A stretch of DNA of 64,000 bases from Rhizobium sp. SSA_523 (GTDB lineage: Bacteria > Pseudomonadota > Alphaproteobacteria > Rhizobiales > Rhizobiaceae): positions 1,674,001 to 1,738,000 of the forward strand of contig NZ_CP129382.1 in assembly GCF_030435705.1 (NCBI RefSeq), read 5' to 3'. The position numbers and the translations under genes are program-made. Under the pieces are notes generated by a model. It did not search any database, was not told where the DNA came from, and was given only the letters and a program-made list of their open reading frames with translations. Position 1 is the stretch's first letter. The number at the start of each line of letters is the position of its first letter. This document shows positions 9,449 to 18,763 of the stretch, piece by piece.

Positions 9449-11365
9449 GTGACCTCCATGCCAAAGACGCCGTTGCTGGACCAGGTGACCTGGCCGGCCG
9501 ACCTGCGCAAGATCGATGACCGCGACCTGCCGCAACTGGCGCGTGAAGTGCGCGACGAAATGATCGATGCAGTGTCGAAAACCGGCGGGCATCTGGGCGC
9601 GGGCCTCGGCGTGGTGGAACTGACGGTGGCGATCCACAAAGTGTTCAACACGCCGGACGACCGGCTGATCTTCGACGTCGGCCACCAGTGCTATCCGCAC
9701 AAGATCCTGACCGGCCGGCGCGACCGAATCCGCACGCTGCGCCAGGAACACGGCCTGTCCGGCTTCACCAAGCGCGCCGAGAGCGATTATGATCCGTTCG
9801 GCGCCGCGCATTCCTCCACCTCGATCTCCGCCGGGCTTGGCATGGCGGTGGCGGCGGAGCTGTCTGGCAAACCGCGCAACGTGATCTCCGTGATCGGCGA
9901 CGGCGCCATGTCGGCGGGCATGGCCTATGAGGCGATGAACAATGCCGGTGCGCTGGATGCGCGGCTGATCGTCATTCTCAATGACAATGACATGTCCATC
10001 GCACCGCCGACCGGCGCCATGAGCGCCTATCTGGCAAGGCTTGCCTCCGGCCGCACCTATATGGGCGTGCGCGAATTCGGCAAGAAGCTGACGGCCTATC
10101 TCGGCAAGAGCGTCGACCGCGCCATCACCCGGGCGGTCGAGCATGCCCGCGGCTATGTCACCGGCGGCACCATGTTCGAGGAAATGGGCTTTTATCACAT
10201 CGGACCGATCGACGGCCATTCCTTCGAGCATCTTCTGCCGGTCCTGCGCAATGTCCGTGACAATGCCCGTGGCCCTGTTCTGATCCATGTGGTGACGCAG
10301 AAAGGCAAGGGCTATCCGCCGGCCGAAGCCGCCGCCGACAAATATCACGGCGTCAACAAGTTCGACGTGATCACCGGCGCCCAGGCCAAGGCCAAGCCGA
10401 ATGCGCCGAGCTATACATCCGTCTTCGCCGATGCGCTCGCGCAGGAGGCGGCGCTGGATGAAAAGATCGTCGGCATCACCGCCGCCATGCCGAACGGCAC
10501 CGGGCTGGACAAGCTGCAGACGCTGTTTCCCAAGCGCACTTTCGATGTGGGCATTGCCGAACAGCATGCGGTGACCTTTGCGGCCGGCCTTGCGGCCGAA
10601 GGCTACAAGCCTTTCTGCGCGCTGTATTCGACATTTCTGCAGCGCGGTTACGACCAGGTGGTGCATGACGTGGCGATCCAGGGGCTTCCGGTGCGCTTCC
10701 CCATCGATCGCGCCGGTTTTGTCGGCGCCGACGGACCCACGCATGCCGGCTCCTTCGATACGGGCTTCCTGTCGTCGCTGCCGGGTTTCGTCGTGATGGC
10801 CGCCGCCGACGAGGCGGAACTCAAGCACATGGTGCGCACGGCGGCCGCCTATGACGCAGGCCCGATCTCCTTCCGCTATCCGCGCGGCGAAGGCGTCGGC
10901 GTCGACCTGCCCGAGCGCGGCGAAATCCTTTCGATCGGCAAGGGCCGCGTGATGAAAGAGGGCGCCAAGGTTGCGCTCCTCTCCTTCGGCACCCGGCTTT
11001 CCGAATGTCTGCTGGCGGCCGAGGACCTGGATGCGGCAGGCCTCTCCACCACCGTGGCCGATGCCCGCTTCGCCAAGCCGCTCGACCACGACCTCATCCG
11101 CCAGCTCGCCCGCCACCACGAGATCGTTCTGACGGTGGAAGAAGGCGCCGTCGGCGGCTTCGGGTCCCAGGTCATGCAGTTCCTCGCCACCGAAGGCCTG
11201 CTCGATACCGGGCTGAAGATCCGCTCACTGGTTCTCCCCGACGTCTGGATGGACCAGGCCAAGCCGGAAGCCATGTATGCCAGAGCCGGCCTTGACCGCG
11301 CGGGCATTGTGAAAACGGTGTTCACGGCGCTGGGGCGTGGGGTTCAGGTGGGCGCTGCGGGGTGA
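9449..11365 (+). CDS. dxs: 1-deoxy-D-xylulose-5-phosphate synthase
   Basis: Condenses pyruvate and glyceraldehyde 3-phosphate to DXP, the entry step of the MEP isoprenoid pathway and a precursor for thiamine and pyridoxal; cytoplasmic, TPP-dependent. 638 aa from the GTG at 9449, close to the family length of about 620-640. Seen: [20 protein letters not shown] motif [62 protein letters not shown] and C-terminal transketolase domain [15 protein letters not shown] is chosen because AGGGAG lies 6 nt upstream and the product begins (M)[12 protein letters not shown] as in rhizobial homologues. A longer in-frame ORF from 9377 adds an unrelated basic leader. Confidence 0.95.
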   Translation: MTSMPKTPLLDQVTWPADLRKIDDRDLPQLAREVRDEMIDAVSKTGGHLGAGLGVVELTVAIHKVFNTPDDRLIFDVGHQCYPHKILTGRRDRIRTLRQEHGLSGFTKRAESDYDPFGAAHSSTSISAGLGMAVAAELSGKPRNVISVIGDGAMSAGMAYEAMNNAGALDARLIVILNDNDMSIAPPTGAMSAYLARLASGRTYMGVREFGKKLTAYLGKSVDRAITRAVEHARGYVTGGTMFEEMGFYHIGPIDGHSFEHLLPVLRNVRDNARGPVLIHVVTQKGKGYPPAEAAADKYHGVNKFDVITGAQAKAKPNAPSYTSVFADALAQEAALDEKIVGITAAMPNGTGLDKLQTLFPKRTFDVGIAEQHAVTFAAGLAAEGYKPFCALYSTFLQRGYDQVVHDVAIQGLPVRFPIDRAGFVGADGPTHAGSFDTGFLSSLPGFVVMAAADEAELKHMVRTAAAYDAGPISFRYPRGEGVGVDLPERGEILSIGKGRVMKEGAKVALLSFGTRLSECLLAAEDLDAAGLSTTVADARFAKPLDHDLIRQLARHHEIVLTVEEGAVGGFGSQVMQFLATEGLLDTGLKIRSLVLPDVWMDQAKPEAMYARAGLDRAGIVKTVFTALGRGVQVGAAG

Positions 11366-11479
11366 TGACCTCTATGGCTTGAGGCGCCGAGCGAGCCCCG
11401 GCTTTCCCTGCAGCAATCACCGGCCGGGATGATCTTGGTGGCTGGTGGCGGACAGCGCGCAGACAGTGCGCTCGGTTGT

Positions 11480-11875
11480 TCAATGTAGCTGTTTAAGACG
11501 AGTACTGCTCATGGGTAGCTCGAACATCGCTCCGCCTTGGACAAGTGCGGACTGCGCTTCAATCGTCAACCACAAGGCAAGAAGCCGCTCCATCTGCTTG
11601 ATGAGCGGCGACTTGTACAGCCCCTTCGAAAGAAAGAAACCAACGAGATTGGAAGACCGGAACGCGTTGTATTCCGCCTTGTTTCTCGTAATGCGACGAT
11701 CGGCTGAAATTATGATCCAGCGCCCTTCGGCGCTCAATTCGCTGATCCACTGCAAATCCGTCACACCGGGACCAAACCGCTCACGCATATGAGTGATTTC
11801 GTGTTTTCCCGCGAATAATGCGTTCAAAGAACGTGCAAGAGGTGGAGGAAGGTTTTCGTCAACCAGAACCTTCAA
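11480..11875 (-). CDS. PIN-like toxin (DUF5615 / VapC45 type)
   Basis: 131-aa probable ribonuclease toxin with a compact PIN-like fold: MKVLVDENLPPPLARSL at the N-terminus gives the first acidic residues, and WIIISADRRITRN gives the central Asp. The ATG overlaps the stop of the upstream antitoxin gene by 4 nt, the usual coupling in toxin-antitoxin pairs. The DNA is visibly richer in A/T than dxs on one side and the esterase gene on the other, suggesting acquisition. Toxicity and RNA target are not shown by sequence. Confidence 0.75.
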   Translation of the reverse strand: MKVLVDENLPPPLARSLNALFAGKHEITHMRERFGPGVTDLQWISELSAEGRWIIISADRRITRNKAEYNAFRSSNLVGFFLSKGLYKSPLIKQMERLLALWLTIEAQSALVQGGAMFELPMSSTRLKQLH

Positions 11876-12597
11876 GCTGCTCTCTTCAGATCAAGTTGAA
11901 ACTGGACGGCGTCGCGAACGATCGCAACCGGCAGATCGAATATGCGGGCAACCTCTTCGACAGACCCTTCCGCCTCAACTGCGTCTGCCAGCGCGACCGT
12001 GGGAACGCCGAATTCAGACGCGATAGGCTGACCGAAAGCCCGGTCGGGGTCGATTACGATGGAATTTTTCCCATGAAACGGTCGCCAGCGGACCACCGCA
12101 TTGTCGTCGATATCGAGGTCTTTAAAGGTTTGCTCGATAATATCCTTGAAGACGTACTGCTTCTTCTTGAGGTCGAGGAGATTTGCCTCGGCGTCCTCAA
12201 TTTTCGCTCGCTTGATGCTCTCGAGAAAGATTGTGCGACCGTCCGTTTGGAACCGACGCGTGGAAAACGGACGGTCATCCCTCACGCACTCTCTTGCATA
12301 ATCGAGGCAATTGCGGATGGCGAGGAGGCCAACGCCCGCATCCACGAACGCCTTCACGAATCGCAGCTCGATCAAGTCACGAAATCCGATCTCAAGGTGA
12401 TCCTCTATGGCGGCGTGCTGCGTCGTCCAGAGCGGCGGCATCTGTCGGATCTCACCCGCCCGCTTGTAGGTGTACCCACGCAGCCAGCGATTCACATTGA
12501 GCGGCTTTGTTCTCAACAGCCGTGCGGCCTCAACTGCGGTGTAGGAGCCTACGCCGGTTGAGTTCGATGGCAGGGCGTGAAACTGTGTTGAGGTCAT
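11872..12597 (-). CDS. VapB45-like antitoxin with DUF433 domain
   Basis: 241 aa. The N-terminal part (about 1-80, YTAVEAARLLRTKPLNVNRWLRGY) is a MerR/HTH-like DNA-binding segment. The C-terminal part (about 165-235, IVIDPDRAFGQPIASEFGVPTVALADAVEAEG then VEEVARIFDLP, shown in pieces) is a DUF433 domain typical of VapB45-type antitoxins. It is first in a two-gene operon with the PIN-like gene, overlapping by 4 nt. Expected role: neutralise the toxin and repress the operon through its HTH. The 229 nt upstream hold only the presumed promoter. Confidence 0.75.
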   Translation of the reverse strand: MTSTQFHALPSNSTGVGSYTAVEAARLLRTKPLNVNRWLRGYTYKRAGEIRQMPPLWTTQHAAIEDHLEIGFRDLIELRFVKAFVDAGVGLLAIRNCLDYARECVRDDRPFSTRRFQTDGRTIFLESIKRAKIEDAEANLLDLKKKQYVFKDIIEQTFKDLDIDDNAVVRWRPFHGKNSIVIDPDRAFGQPIASEFGVPTVALADAVEAEGSVEEVARIFDLPVAIVRDAVQFQLDLKRAA

Positions 12598-12826
12598 AGG
12601 GGCAAAATAGCCATATATCCAAGGCCCGCAAGATGGATTTCCATTGTCGGATCGGCTTGCTTCCGAATTACAAATGCGTGTTTTATTGATTTCTTACTTC
12701 GTCAAGAGCATCTCGCTCTTCAGTCGCCCTGGATCCGCGGTATGCCCCGCCCGAAAACCGGCCGGCCGCCCTTGAAAAATGCGGCGCGGCCTTCACGCCA
12801 CGCCGCTCGCCATTGCCAGCGCGCTC

Positions 12827-13966
12827 TCAGGGCCGCGCCAGCACCTTGAAAGCGTAGAACTGCGTCTTCTGCTGCGGATTGAAATTATTGTCCGAGACGA
12901 AGATCAGGAGATCGCTGCCATCGCTGCCCTTGCCGAAGGTCATGCCCTCGAGATTGTCCGGCGCAAGGCCCATGGCGCGCAGGTCGAGCACCTGGCTCTT
13001 GCGCAGCGGCACGATGGGCTGCTCGGCCTTGACGAGCGATGCGACGGAGCGGACATCCGTCGCGCCGTCCGTATCGACCATATAGAGCCGGATCGAATTG
13101 CCGAACCCCTCGGCAAAGCCGCGTTCCAGCACCAGCAGCCGGTGATTGTCGAGCGCGAGTATCTCGGATACGCCATTATCGTTCCAGCCCTTCTCCCCTT
13201 TCGCTGTCTTCGGGGCCTGGCTGATCGGCTCGATCGGGTAGACATATTCGGCCTTGGGCTCCCCCGTCAGCCGGTCATAGCGGATCATCCGGGCCAGCGC
13301 GCCGCTCGTCAGGCTGGCAATCGGCCCGTCCTGGTTCAGCGAGGATTCGACCTGCACCATGGCGTCGCCATCAGGCAGAAGGGTCAGGCCTTCGAAAGCG
13401 AGATTGTTGCGGATGCCGCTGGCATTGTCGGATGTCGGGGCAAAACCCTGTGGCAGGGCAAAGTCGCGGACGAATGCGCCATCTGCCCCGGCCAGGCGCA
13501 GGAAGGGCGGCAAAAGCTGCTTGGCATCGCCTTCGCTGGTCCAGAAGATCCCGTCCTTGCCAAGCCGGATCGCTTCCGGATCGACGGTCTTGAGCGCGAA
13601 GGCCTCGCCCTTCTCGGTCTTCAGCGTGACGCTGCGCAGCACGTTCACGGCCTTGATGCCATCGGCGGCGGCATCGATCTGAAGCTCGTAGAAGCGCGCC
13701 GGCGCCTTTTCCGACCGATCATCGGAGATCGCGACATAATGGCCGGTGGCGGGATCGAAATCGATGCCGGACAGGCCGCCGAATTCGACGCCGTCGACAA
13801 TTGTGCCGGTCGCTATGTCGAACTCCCCGGCATAAGCGAGGCTGATGCCCGCGGTGCAATCGCCGAAGGGGCAAGGGGTGGATTGCGTTGCGCCGACGGG
13901 CGTTGCATGGGCGGGCATGAGGCTGAAAAATGCGATGGCCGTGCCGGCCAGAAATGGCTTGAACAT
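12827..13966 (-). CDS. Exported esterase-like activity of phytase family protein
   Basis: 379 aa with a clear signal peptide (MFKPFLAGTAIAFFSLMPAHA) and a beta-propeller-like body of the 'esterase-like activity of phytase' family. Characteristic pieces are FGGLSGIDFDPATGHYVAISDDRSE, EAIRLGKDGIFWTSEGD, NLAFEGLTLLPDGDAMVQVE, LVLERGFAEGFGNSIRLY and LEGMTFGKGSDGSDLLIFVSDNN (each given only in outline). Related proteins are periplasmic or secreted and act on phosphate esters, but substrates are mostly undefined. No partner gene is evident: the VapBC45 pair lies downstream and DUF4424 upstream on the same strand, 117 nt away. Confidence 0.82.
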   Translation of the reverse strand: MFKPFLAGTAIAFFSLMPAHATPVGATQSTPCPFGDCTAGISLAYAGEFDIATGTIVDGVEFGGLSGIDFDPATGHYVAISDDRSEKAPARFYELQIDAAADGIKAVNVLRSVTLKTEKGEAFALKTVDPEAIRLGKDGIFWTSEGDAKQLLPPFLRLAGADGAFVRDFALPQGFAPTSDNASGIRNNLAFEGLTLLPDGDAMVQVESSLNQDGPIASLTSGALARMIRYDRLTGEPKAEYVYPIEPISQAPKTAKGEKGWNDNGVSEILALDNHRLLVLERGFAEGFGNSIRLYMVDTDGATDVRSVASLVKAEQPIVPLRKSQVLDLRAMGLAPDNLEGMTFGKGSDGSDLLIFVSDNNFNPQQKTQFYAFKVLARP

Positions 13967-14083
13967 GAAAGAGCATCCTCGAAAAATCGGTTGCGAAGCA
14001 CGCGGGTGATCGAACGGATCACCTGTGAGCGCTTCTGCCTAGACCCTCAAGTTTGCAGCCTTATAACAGAGGAGCCGCCACCC

Positions 14084-15154
14084 TCAATTGGAGCTCGGCA
14101 CGAGCAGGAAAAGCAGATCCAGATCCCGCTCCGGCCAGAAATCGGTCTTTTCCATCACGAAGGTCGTCGGGCCGGTCTTCTTGATGCCTTCGCCGCACAG
14201 GCTGACCAGATTGCCTGGCTTGCCCTTGTCGATGGTGAGCCTGAACTTGCCGATAGTGCCGCCCCAGTTGGCGCCGGTCTTGAGGATATAGGAGAGCCAG
14301 GCTTCGGTGACCGCTTCGCCGCCATTGGCGGAGGCCTTTTCCAGCCTGGCGGCGGCCTTCATGAATGACTCGTCCAGGCAATAGCGCGTCTTGTAGGCCT
14401 CATAGCTGAAAGCGGGCTTTCCCTCGCTGATGAAGCTCATGGCCACCGTTCCGCCAACGCTCGGCCGGTAGCGATGGCTGACGCGCACCGACGCGCCCGC
14501 TTTGAACGTTGTCTCCCAGTAATAGACGGATTGCAGCGTCCAGAGCGGCCTGTACACCGTCTGCCAGCCCTGCCCCGCATCGAAACTATCGGCAAAGACC
14601 AGGCCCTTTGCGGCCCAGTCCTGCAGCACCTCGGCCGGAAGCGCCTTCAGATCCTCGACCGCCCTGTCGCTGAAGGGCAGCAGCGAAACCTTGTGCTTGC
14701 GCAATTCCTCGGTCCAGTCAACCGACAGCGCCGTGACCTTCTGCTGCAATTGCGGCTGGATCGGCTTGCCGTCCTGGGTCACGGTGAAATTCAGGAAGTT
14801 GTCGGTCTCGAAATCCGGCAGGGCGATATTGCCATCCGGCGAAGCGGTGATATCGGGCATGGGAAAGGCAACCAGGCTCGTCACATCCTTGTCGCTGCTG
14901 TTCTTGAACAGATAGTCGACCCGCACCTCGTCCATCGACAGGAAGAGATCCTCCTCCGCCATCGTGACATCCGTCGTCATGACATAAGCCAGGCCGCCGG
15001 TGCGCAGTTCCGCCATGGTATCATTGGCGCAGGCCGGATTGGCGCTTGCCCAGAAGGAAAGAGCGCTCGCGCAGAAGGAAAGTGCGCTTGCGTAGAAGCA
15101 AGCAGCGATTGCTGAATGCAGCCGCGCTGCCGCTTGGCTCAGATATGTCGTCAT
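14084..15154 (-). CDS. Exported DUF4424 family protein
   Basis: 356 aa with an N-terminal signal region and a DUF4424 body: MAELRTGGLAYVMTTDVTMAEEDL, LSMDEVRVDYLFKN, VAFPMPDI, GWQTVYRPLWTLQSVYYWE, VSHRYRPSVGG, and a C-terminal KTDFWPERDLDLLFL (partly abbreviated). The family is secreted and has no established function. The signal peptide is unusually long, with a 7-residue tandem repeat (ASALSFC-ASALSFW) encoded by 21-bp direct repeats at nt 15044-15106. The true hydrophobic core may thus have been extended by slippage. No operon partner is obvious. Confidence 0.82.
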   Translation of the reverse strand: MTTYLSQAAARLHSAIAACFYASALSFCASALSFWASANPACANDTMAELRTGGLAYVMTTDVTMAEEDLFLSMDEVRVDYLFKNSSDKDVTSLVAFPMPDITASPDGNIALPDFETDNFLNFTVTQDGKPIQPQLQQKVTALSVDWTEELRKHKVSLLPFSDRAVEDLKALPAEVLQDWAAKGLVFADSFDAGQGWQTVYRPLWTLQSVYYWETTFKAGASVRVSHRYRPSVGGTVAMSFISEGKPAFSYEAYKTRYCLDESFMKAAARLEKASANGGEAVTEAWLSYILKTGANWGGTIGKFRLTIDKGKPGNLVSLCGEGIKKTGPTTFVMEKTDFWPERDLDLLFLLVPSSN

Positions 15155-15246
15155 GATCGTAACCCCACCCGATTTTCCGCGCGGAAGGTAGCATGCGGGC
15201 CGCCGGACGGAAGGGGTTTTTGGACATTATCCGCATGTGGCCAATG

Positions 15247-15274
15247 AAAAAGAGGCGGGGTGCGCCCGCCTCTT
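15247..15274 (-). terminator. Rho-independent terminator of the chemoreceptor gene
   Basis: Read on the minus strand: a perfect 10-bp stem (AAGAGGCGGG / CCCGCCTCTT) with a 5-nt loop followed by TTTTT. It lies about 60 nt after the stop of the leftward chemoreceptor gene. Confidence 0.8.
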
Positions 15275-15335
15275 GTCCCCGCCTCTTTCACTTGTCTTAC
15301 CGATACGGTCTTCACCGTCCCGCAAAAGCAGAAGA

Positions 15336-17522
15336 TCAGAATTCTTCCCAGTTGTCGTCCTGCGGCTTGGCAGCGCCGAAGGCCTGCGCCAGCTTGCCAT
15401 GCAAGGCGCCGGCCGGCGACGGCGCAGGCCGAGCCGAAACGGATGCCCCGACGGGACCGCGCCCGCCCGACGGCTTTCCCTCCGGCTGGGTGACAAGCTT
15501 GACGGAGGCTCGTGACGCAACCGCGGGTCTGGACGCCGGAGAGGCGTCAGGGGCCCGAGAGGATCGATGTCCCTGGAGGGCTTGCGAGGCTTGCGGTGCC
15601 ATGCCCTTCGGCGCGACAGGCGTGCCGGCCCTGGAGGCGAATGTCGAGCCGCTGCCCGGCGGCAAAGGCTGGTTGGCGGCGGTCATCGGCCTCCCCCCTG
15701 GCGCGGAACCGCGCGGGCGCTCGGCGGTCGCGCCGGCACCCAGCTTGAACTGGCGCAGAAGCGTATCCAGCTCGCCGGCCTCGCGGGCCAGGGCATGGCT
15801 TGCCGCCGTCTGCTGCTCGACCATGGCGGCATTCTGCTGCGTATTGTGGTCCATCGAGCCCACCGCCGTGTTGATTTCCTGCAGACCGAGCGATTGTTCG
15901 CGGGTCGAGGTGACGATCGCCTTGATGTTCTCGTTGATCTCCTGCACCTCGACGACGATTGCCTGCAGGGCTTCGCCGGTTTCGCCGACAAGCGCCACGC
16001 CTGCATCCACCTGTTGGCTGGAATTGGTGATCAGGCTCTTGATCTCGCGCGCCGCATTGGCGGAGCGCTGGGCAAGCTCGCGCACTTCCTGGGCAACGAC
16101 CGCAAAGCCCTTGCCGGCCTCGCCCGCACGCGCGGCCTCGACGCCGGCATTCAGCGCCAGAAGATTGGTCTGGAAGGCAATGTCATCGATGACGCTGATG
16201 ATGTTGATAATCTCGTTGGACGATTTGGAGATGCCCTCCATGGCGGAAACCGCCCGGCGCACGACATCGCCCGATTTCTCGGCGCCGACACGGGCCCTTT
16301 CGACGCGCTGGCCCACATCTTCCGCCCGGCGCGCCGATTCCTTGACCGTCGTCGTGACTTCCTCGACCGCCGCGGCCGTCTGTTCGACGGAGGCGGCCTG
16401 ACGCTCGGTGCGGCGGGCCAGATCATCGGTGGCGGCGCGGATCTCGGAGGCGCCGGCATTGATGGCCGAGGCATTGCGGCCGACATGCTCCAATGCATCC
16501 TGCAGCTTGCCGAGTGCCTGGTTGAAATCGCCCCGCAGGCGATCGAGATGGGCAGCAAAGGGCCGCTCCAGACGATAGGCGACATCGCCGTCCGCCAGTT
16601 TCGACAAGCCTTGCGCCAGCGAATTGATGGCGAACTCGATCTCGGCCGTCTCGCGCGCCTGGCGCGCATCATTGGCGTGGCGCTCCTGGTCGCTCGTCTG
16701 CCGCAGTTCATCGGTCTGCCGCGCCAGGCGAACCTTCTCGATCGCGGCATCCTTGAACACGGCGACGGCCTTCGCCATTTCGCCGACCTCGTCGCTGCGG
16801 TCGAGCGCCGGAACCTCGATCGCATGATTGCCGGCCGCGAGCTCGGCCATGGCTCTGGTCATCCCGACGATCGGCGTGACGATGGCCCGCGACAGCAGGA
16901 GGATGAGCGCCACCGCAATCAGGCCGGCCACGCCACCGCCGATGATCAGCGTCCACAGGACGACCGCATGCGCCCGCTCCTGCTCGCCCACTTTGGCCGC
17001 CGTCAGACCGGCCAGATCCGCCTTCAGCTTGTCGGCGGCGGCGTTGAACCGGCTCATCTGCGGCGATTGATCCGTGGTGGCGGCAAACACAGCGGCAACC
17101 GCTCCCGCATCGGCGGCCGTTTCGCGCGCCTTCATCTGCGGCTCGACGACGCTCGACAGATAGGCCTGCGACGCCGCCTTCAGCTCCGTCAGCGTCGCTG
17201 CGATGGCCGGCTCATGGCTTGCCTGTCCCAGCGCCATTTCCAGCGCCGCGGCCGTTTCCTTCTGCTTCTCGTAGACGGCAGCTTTCAGCCCCGCATTGCC
17301 GGACAACAGGTAGCCGCGTTCGTTCAGCACAAGCTCAAGCTGGGCCTCCGTTGCGGCTGCGCTCGCCTCCTGGATCTTCTGGGCCAAAGCCAGGCCGCGC
17401 GAGGCATCGGCAGAGCGCCAGGCCTGCAGATAGACCACTGCGGAGGCCATGAGGCAGACGGACATCAGCGCCAGGAACGTGCTGATCAGCTTCTTGTTGA
17501 GGGACAGGTTCTTCAGGGACAT
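15336..17522 (-). CDS. Methyl-accepting chemotaxis protein with NWEEF tail
   Basis: 728-aa chemoreceptor. TM1 is about residues 12-32 and TM2 about 190-212, enclosing a periplasmic four-helix domain of CHASE3-like character ([11 protein letters not shown]). HAMP follows ([20 protein letters not shown]), then a second HAMP-like segment ([14 protein letters not shown]), then the signalling domain with hairpin tip [20 protein letters not shown] and [21 protein letters not shown] Pro/Ala-rich linker of about 110 residues leads to the C-terminal pentapeptide NWEEF, the tether bound by CheR and CheB in other bacteria. The ligand is unknown; the sensory domain gives no clear clue. Confidence 0.95.
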   Translation of the reverse strand: MSLKNLSLNKKLISTFLALMSVCLMASAVVYLQAWRSADASRGLALAQKIQEASAAATEAQLELVLNERGYLLSGNAGLKAAVYEKQKETAAALEMALGQASHEPAIAATLTELKAASQAYLSSVVEPQMKARETAADAGAVAAVFAATTDQSPQMSRFNAAADKLKADLAGLTAAKVGEQERAHAVVLWTLIIGGGVAGLIAVALILLLSRAIVTPIVGMTRAMAELAAGNHAIEVPALDRSDEVGEMAKAVAVFKDAAIEKVRLARQTDELRQTSDQERHANDARQARETAEIEFAINSLAQGLSKLADGDVAYRLERPFAAHLDRLRGDFNQALGKLQDALEHVGRNASAINAGASEIRAATDDLARRTERQAASVEQTAAAVEEVTTTVKESARRAEDVGQRVERARVGAEKSGDVVRRAVSAMEGISKSSNEIINIISVIDDIAFQTNLLALNAGVEAARAGEAGKGFAVVAQEVRELAQRSANAAREIKSLITNSSQQVDAGVALVGETGEALQAIVVEVQEINENIKAIVTSTREQSLGLQEINTAVGSMDHNTQQNAAMVEQQTAASHALAREAGELDTLLRQFKLGAGATAERPRGSAPGGRPMTAANQPLPPGSGSTFASRAGTPVAPKGMAPQASQALQGHRSSRAPDASPASRPAVASRASVKLVTQPEGKPSGGRGPVGASVSARPAPSPAGALHGKLAQAFGAAKPQDDNWEEF

Positions 17523-17830
17523 TGTGCACCGGATTGACGAAAAACGGTCGTTTTAACGATCGCTCATCAAAACCGCAGGGACGTTAATTTACCGTTGCCG
17601 CCCGGTCGAAAGACAGGGGCTTTCATCATGTATTCTTGTCGGACAAGATAGTGTAGCCAATGTCACATTTGATGATCGTCAAATAAAAGCGCGGATCGAC
17701 GATGCTATTGGAGGCACGGTCCCGGCCCATGCGATGCCAGAGCGGGGAAGGTTCGGCCGGCGACGCCGCATCCGGCGCCATTTCCCGCTTTTCTCTTGCA
17801 CTTCCTCGAAAGGCCCGGCATTGACGGGCA
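17523..17830. other. Divergent intergenic region between chemoreceptor and tlyA
   Basis: 308 nt without a gene. It contains the palindrome listed separately and two isolated TTAA motifs (17553, 17584) near the chemoreceptor start; these are not spaced as a full CtrA box. Confidence 0.5.
17634..17648. promoter_or_regulatory. Operator-like palindrome TCTTGTC-G-GACAAGA
   Basis: Perfect 7-bp arms around a single base. The core TTGTCGGACAA fits the TNGTNNNACNA pattern recognised by FadR-subfamily GntR regulators. It lies about 110 nt upstream of the chemoreceptor start and about 180 nt upstream of tlyA. The palindrome is seen; the regulator class is inferred, and no GntR gene lies nearby. Confidence 0.4.
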
Positions 17831-18712
17831 ATGAAACCAACATCTCCCGAAGACACGTCCACAGGTCCCGCCGAACGGCTGGACCAGCTGCTGCTGCGCC
17901 GCGGGCTTTTCCCCACCCGCTCGCGGGCGCGCGATGCGATCATGCGCGGCACTGTGCGTATCGATGGCAAGCCCGTCGTCAAGCCCGGCCAGGTCGTTTC
18001 GGCCGGAGCCGTCGTGGCAATCGACGATCCGGCACAGGCCTATGTCTCGCGTGCCGCGCTGAAGCTCGTGGCCGCGCTCGATCATTTCGACATCAAGCCC
18101 GAGGGACGGACCTGTCTCGATATCGGCGCCTCGACAGGCGGCTTTACCCAGGTGCTGCTGGAACGCGGGGCTGCCCGTGTCTTCGCCGTGGATGTCGGTC
18201 ATGGGCAATTGCATGACCTGCTGGGACGGGATCCGCGTGTCGTGAAACGCGAGGGTCTGAACGCCCGCCACCTCACGGCCGATGACCTCTTTGATCAGAC
18301 GGACGGATCCGACGCCGCGCAAGGGGCGCAAGGGGCGCACGAAACACAGGGAACACAGGGGGCGATGCCGATCACGCTCGTCGTCTCCGATGTCTCCTTC
18401 ATCTCGCTCAGACTGGCGCTGCCGCCGGCCCTTGCGCTTGCCGAGGACGGCGCTTTCTGCGTGCTTCTGGTCAAGCCGCAATTCGAGGCGGGACGCGAGG
18501 CCATCGGCAAAGGCGGCATGCTGCGCGATCCGTCCAGCGCCCCGCAGGTCGCCGAGGGGCTGGAGCAATGGCTGCAGGCGGAGATGGGCTGGCAAAGCCT
18601 TGGCCTGATCCCCTCGCCGATTGCCGGCGGCGACGGCAACCAGGAATTTCTGCTCGCCGGGCGAAAGCCGGTGCGCGCGGATCCGCAACCGGATCATGAT
18701 TCAGATCTTTGA
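17831..18712 (+). CDS. tlyA: TlyA family rRNA 2'-O-methyltransferase / hemolysin homologue
   Basis: 293 aa. An N-terminal S4 RNA-binding domain (RLDQLLLRRGLFPTRSRARD to GKPVVKPGQ) is followed by an FtsJ-like SAM methyltransferase domain with CLDIGASTGGFTQVLLERGA as the SAM motif, VSDVSFISLRLALPP and VKPQFEAGREAIGKGG. The TlyA group methylates ribose of specific cytidines in 16S/23S rRNA; the hemolysin label is historical. Odd feature: an insertion of about 16 residues made of Gln-Gly-rich tandem repeats (AAQGAQGAHETQGTQG, nt 18316-18362) between the SAM motif and the catalytic strand. This is probably a tolerated surface loop. Confidence 0.9.
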   Translation: MKPTSPEDTSTGPAERLDQLLLRRGLFPTRSRARDAIMRGTVRIDGKPVVKPGQVVSAGAVVAIDDPAQAYVSRAALKLVAALDHFDIKPEGRTCLDIGASTGGFTQVLLERGAARVFAVDVGHGQLHDLLGRDPRVVKREGLNARHLTADDLFDQTDGSDAAQGAQGAHETQGTQGAMPITLVVSDVSFISLRLALPPALALAEDGAFCVLLVKPQFEAGREAIGKGGMLRDPSSAPQVAEGLEQWLQAEMGWQSLGLIPSPIAGGDGNQEFLLAGRKPVRADPQPDHDSDL

Positions 18713-18763
18713 CAGAAAGAGGCCTGACATCATCATGATCTGCGCTCAATCCAGGACTGCTTG

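Noticed and set aside
17553..17587. CtrA box before the first chemoreceptor
   Set aside because: The two TTAA motifs are 27 nt apart, not 7, so there is no full box.
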